Shown: positions 61,205 through 64,000 of the stretch, one piece after another
Layout of the letters: the number at the start of each line of letters is the position of its first letter
Numbering within the stretch: position 1 is the first letter of the stretch
From: Flavobacterium sediminis
GTDB taxonomy: Bacteria > Bacteroidota > Bacteroidia > Flavobacteriales > Flavobacteriaceae
Length of the DNA: 64,000 bases
NCBI RefSeq assembly: GCF_003148385.1
Contig: NZ_CP029463.1
Coordinates: 2,728,001-2,792,000 of the forward strand
Direction: 5' to 3'
Translations under genes and position numbers: made by a program
The notes under the pieces: model-generated
The model's input: the letters and a program-made list of their open reading frames with translations, nothing else
Told to the model about the DNA's origin: nothing
Database searches by the model: none

Positions 61205-61624
61205 TTTGTTGCGATACCTCATCAAAATAGCATTACGAAGCTCGTTGATTAAGTGAATGTTTTTTGCGTGATGTGCTTCTTGTTGTTGCAAGAGCTGTAA
61301 CGCTTTTACATTTTTTTGATGTTGCTCGTGCTCTTGCAGTAAACGATTCACTTTTGGAAAAAATTCCTTTTGAAACTCATAAAGTGCCAAAAATGGTATT
61401 ACAGAACCTCGCAAATAAGTCATCCAAAATTTAGATTTCCATAAACTGGAAGCAATCCAAAAAACGTCTTCTTTGTCTTCTTCTTTTTGGAAGATCAAGA
61501 CAAAGGAATTTGTAAAAGGTTCGTTTTGTGGTTTTCCGCTGTTTAATCCTTTGTTTAAAACAAAGAAATGCGGTTTTGCATACGATTTTCCGACTACGTG
61601 GCTTTTAACAATGAAATTGGTCAT
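61202..61624 (-). CDS. DUF6943 family protein (cassette copy 2)
   Basis: 140 residues from the Met at 61624 (MTNFIVKSHVVGKSYAKPHF). The longer in-frame start at 61756 would add 44 residues encoded by noncoding palindrome-region sequence and is rejected by comparison with copy 1. Shared motifs: LNKGLNSGKP, SLWKSKFW, LRGSVIPFLALYEFQKEF, and a helical Gln/His-rich tail. Function unknown. Confidence 0.7.
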   Translation of the reverse strand: MTNFIVKSHVVGKSYAKPHFFVLNKGLNSGKPQNEPFTNSFVLIFQKEEDKEDVFWIASSLWKSKFWMTYLRGSVIPFLALYEFQKEFFPKVNRLLQEHEQHQKNVKALQLLQQQEAHHAKNIHLINELRNAILMRYRNK

Positions 61625-61770
61625 AAGTAAAGAATTAAAGGTTAATTCTTCTTTCTTCTCCAGACTTTGGTTATTTCCCAAAGATGATTTGGTTCGGACA
61701 GCCCTCACACAAAATTTCTTTTCAAAAGAAAAAAGGAAAAAAAAGAAAGCCGTCATTTCATGTGGAAGGT

Positions 61771-61915
61771 TTCAAAAAAGCAAGTTTTTCAGATAAAATA
61801 CTACCCCTTATAAGTGAGCAGTATTCAGTCGCAGTGTTCAGATGGATTATGTTTATGAGACTTTTGGGGTGGAGATTTTATCTGAAACCGAAGGCTTGAA
61901 CTTGCTTTTTTTGAA
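61771..61915. repeat. Long palindrome P1', homologue of P1, with inserted loop motif
   Basis: The outer arms TTCAAAAAAGCAAGTT (61771-61786) and AACTTGCTTTTTTTGAA (61899-61915) match those of P1. The inner arms CAGATAAAATACTACCCC and GGGGTGGAGATTTTATCTG also pair. The loop carries GCAGTATTCAGTCGCAGTG... (61818-61841), the motif found in the loops of P3 and P4 but missing from P1. Confidence 0.7.
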
Positions 61916-62722
61916 TACCTGGAACAAACCTTTGCCTTCTTTTTTTTACTTTTTTTGTTTTGAAATACTGATTTTCAATTTAAAAACGATTGTATTTGGT
62001 CTGTTGTTATGGAGAACTAAACGTGATTTGAAAGCGATTCGTTGGAAAGGGTGTGCAATTTTTAATTGTACATCCTTTCTTTTTTGATTTTTAGGGTGGC
62101 TAATTGTTGAGTGGAAAGTAATACATGAATAGTGAAAAGATTATATGTTGTGGAAATGCAAAGCCACTCTAAAAAACAATGAAAATACTTACCGCTTCTG
62201 GGTGGGAGCGTTGGAGTGCGGATATTTTACATAATAACCCTTATAACTGCCGCTGCGGGAGCGTTGGGATTTTTAAGGAAGGAATTATAAGGTTTATTAT
62301 GTAACATAGCTTGGGAGTGGTTTAACTGGAGGAAGACAGCTTTTGTTTTTGGCGTTGGCAGTAAGTGGATAAAAAAAGGGTAACAGTGCGCGATGGGTTT
62401 GGGAAAACTGGAACCCTTTTTTTATTGGCTTACCTTGGGAAAAACAAATGCTGTGCGCGTGGGAAATACCACTTGTGCGGTGGGGAGCGTTGGATTGGGT
62501 GGGGTAAAAATACCTCAGCGTTAGCGTACCTATTTCTTTTTTATATCTGAAACTAACGAAATGAAACAAACAAAGAATTGATGCTAGGAATACTTGGACT
62601 AGGAGCGATTTTTGTGCAGGTGAATGAGATAATGAGTTACCCTAGTTAACTTAAATTTAAATAATTACTAGTTAAATCCTAAAAATATAAAGCATAAAAA
62701 GGATGCTCTTTAAAATAAAGTA
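61916..62722. other. Gene-free region with inverted repeats beside cassette copy 2
   Basis: No credible gene was found; the short frames here lack known content. It includes AAAGGGTGTGCAATT...AATTGTACATCCTTT (about 62046-62079, terminator-like). It also has a 20-bp inverted repeat with one mismatch, TTACATAATAACCCTTATAA (62227-62246) against 62285-62304, flanking a 38-base GC-rich loop. GCGTTGG words follow. Organisation parallels 14690-15840. Confidence 0.55.
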
Positions 62723-63517
62723 TCAATCCTCCCAAATTATACTTAAAGCAGAATTTTTATGAGTTATGCAATGCTCATAAAATTTTTTATTAGAATCTTC
62801 TGCTTTAACGTAATTGAAACAGTCAATAGCCCTTATTTGAGCTGTTTTAGAAATTTCTGTAGCAGTATTTTTAAAGTATTCACCCATAACAAATGAATCA
62901 GAAATTTTTTGATTATTAAGGAGGTACTTAAATGGAAAATCATCACTGGAATAAGTCCACTTAATTGCTCCATTTTCAGCATATATTATCATTATTGGAT
63001 GTGAACCAATTTGAGCAAAACGGAATGCACAAGCTGTAATACTAACACCATATTCCTTACTCAAAGAATCAATTAACTCAAAACTAAATTTTTTTCTAAA
63101 AAAATCTTTTTTAAATCTCTCTTCAGGCATTAATAAACATGAAGCAAAATAATCAGCTTCTCTTTCAATCTCATTAAATTGCTTTTGGTTAGTTCTTGAT
63201 GGATGTGGCTCTAATAATCCTAATTTTAAACCTATTCGGTGAGAATCAATGATATAATGGCCTAGTTCATGTGCCAATGTAAATCGTCCTCTAGCAGAGT
63301 CTATTCTGTTGCCATTAGCAGTATTAATATGAATGTAAAAATTTTCGTCATCATAAACAGTCATTCCATCAAATGTTCCTTTATCATAATCATCATAGAA
63401 AACTTCTAAATCTTCAGCTTCAACTATTTTTTCAAGAGGTGTAATCTTTTCATTGTATTTTAAAGCAATTGATTCAGCAAGTTTTCTAATTTTAGATTTC
63501 GAATTATTTTGTATCAT
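62723..63517 (-). CDS. ImmA/IrrE family metallopeptidase
   Basis: A 264-residue protein with the zinc-peptidase motif FTLAHELGHYIIDSHRIG (about residues 83-100) and the third ligand region EIEREADYFASCLLMPE (about 117-133). An N-terminal helical part precedes it. Proteins of this family cleave phage-type or stress repressors to induce mobile elements or toxins. The 115-aa gene upstream overlaps it by 14 bases, so they form one operon. The substrate is probably a regulator encoded just beyond the right edge. Confidence 0.85.
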   Translation of the reverse strand: MIQNNSKSKIRKLAESIALKYNEKITPLEKIVEAEDLEVFYDDYDKGTFDGMTVYDDENFYIHINTANGNRIDSARGRFTLAHELGHYIIDSHRIGLKLGLLEPHPSRTNQKQFNEIEREADYFASCLLMPEERFKKDFFRKKFSFELIDSLSKEYGVSITACAFRFAQIGSHPIMIIYAENGAIKWTYSSDDFPFKYLLNNQKISDSFVMGEYFKNTATEISKTAQIRAIDCFNYVKAEDSNKKFYEHCITHKNSALSIIWED

Positions 63518-63851
63518 CTGAATCTCGATGCTTTTTTTTCATTTTATCAATAATATGTTTTGGTAGATTACTTTGACCTTTTCTAGCAACCATTTTTAAA
63601 CTTTCAATTTCGTTAATAACACTATTACTAATATCTAAAGAGATAACTTTTGATTTATTACACAGAGTTCCTTCAATTATAGATTTCACATCAATAGTCG
63701 CGTTTTTTAACTTAAAATCATATTCCTCATATAATTTATTAAATCTATCTAACTGTTTTTCATTTGTCGGATACAAAAAACCAGTAGAATGTAACCAATC
63801 ATCAAGATTATCATTAGTTACTTTACCAATATATTTTTTATCTATTGCCAT
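63504..63851 (-). CDS. Hypothetical partner of the ImmA/IrrE peptidase
   Basis: A 115-residue charged protein with no membrane segment (MAIDKKYIGKVTNDNLDDWL start). The middle contains KVISLDISNSVINEIESLK, and the end is basic (KHIIDKMKKKHRDSDDTK). I see no HTH that I can name. It overlaps the peptidase gene by 14 bases and the upstream partial gene by 14 bases, so all three are translated together. An antitoxin- or substrate-like role is a guess. Confidence 0.55.
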   Translation of the reverse strand: MAIDKKYIGKVTNDNLDDWLHSTGFLYPTNEKQLDRFNKLYEEYDFKLKNATIDVKSIIEGTLCNKSKVISLDISNSVINEIESLKMVARKGQSNLPKHIIDKMKKKHRDSDDTK

Positions 63852-64000
63852 TTAAACTATTCAAATAATTGTTAATGTGGTCAGTTGCTTCTTTTTTATA
63901 GACTTGAATTGAACTTTGAACAAGGTTTAATTTTTCTCTTAATTTCTTACCTACTATTCTTGGAATATTTTTTCCATTGTTTTCGTAGGCTTTATAAGTA
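63838..64000 (-). CDS. 3' end of an unidentified gene, cut by the right window edge
   Basis: 54 codons are visible on the minus strand (TYKAYENNGKNIPRIVGKKL at the edge, ending NYLNSLNGNR), stopping at 63838-63840 within the start of the 115-aa gene. The sequence is basic and helical. A regulator would be expected here next to ImmA/IrrE, but the visible part is too short to tell. Confidence 0.5.
   Translation of the reverse strand, partial: TYKAYENNGKNIPRIVGKKLREKLNLVQSSIQVYKKEATDHINNYLNSLNGNR

Noticed and set aside
61625..61756. Longer start of the second DUF6943 gene
   Set aside because: The extra 44 residues have no match in copy 1, whose protein begins at the equivalent of 61624.
61684..62087. 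Two overlapping open frames of 71 and 81 residues
   Set aside because: They cover the P1' palindrome arms and have Lys/Phe-rich translations without conserved motifs; the same region of copy 1 does not encode similar proteins.
62297..62569. 90-residue minus-strand open frame
   Set aside because: It lies over GC-rich noncoding sequence, has a low-complexity translation and no recognisable domain.

Overview
AT-rich DNA from a member of the Bacteroidota, almost certainly Flavobacteriaceae. The evidence is a giant adhesin with a gliding-motility/type IX secretion C-terminal domain, RteC and IntDOT-like recombinases, TAnnTTTG-type promoters, and many protein families typical of flavobacteria (HYC_CC_PP, DUF6943, DUF6150, DUF6660, DUF3347). 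No rRNA, complete tRNA, CRISPR array or transposase-bearing insertion sequence was seen.

Layout. (1) 1-11.3 kb, left flank: the 3' part of a repeat-rich adhesin gene, then a copper/silver efflux operon (HYC_CC_PP protein, CusA-like RND pump with a one-base frameshift, TolC-like channel, CusB-like adaptor, HMA lipoprotein). (2) About 11.32-49.20 kb, element A, bounded by direct copies of GCGGAGAAAGAGG, which reads as the 3' end of a class II tRNA on the minus strand. Its left end holds a small cassette (67-aa DNA-binding-like protein; 252-aa protein; DUF5675; two tiny membrane proteins; DUF6943) and a noncoding stretch full of long palindromes. Next come a toxin-antitoxin-SecB chaperone (TAC) module, a PIN-like nuclease pair and a maintenance module (ATPase, winged-helix protein, excisionase, RteC). 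A 24-kb metal island follows: CopA, an HMA-AraC regulator, DUF305, a multicopper oxidase, a Cus-type RND system, a CadA-like ATPase and a Czc-type RND system with a fused outer-membrane channel. An integrase closes the element. (3) About 49.19-58.86 kb, element B: a frameshifted integrase, an excisionase, a Rep-like winged-helix protein followed by 22-bp iterons, and a cargo operon of two HEPN-motif proteins around a CoiA-like nuclease, probably anti-phage defence. (4) From 58.86 kb: a second copy of the small cassette, nearly identical in its core, with its own palindromes, then an ImmA/IrrE peptidase pair at the right edge.

How the genes work together. The two Cus-type systems (left flank and element A) would expel Cu+/Ag+ from the periplasm. 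In element A, CopA moves Cu+ out of the cytoplasm, the multicopper oxidase detoxifies it in the periplasm, and several HMA/DUF3347/heme-binding proteins handle metal. The CadA-like pump and Czc-type RND system add Zn/Cd/Co export. The mobile-element genes move and maintain these islands, while the TAC, PIN and HEPN modules look like stabilisation or defence functions. The most novel parts are the duplicated DUF5675 cassette with its palindrome field, and the HEPN/CoiA-like/HEPN operon.
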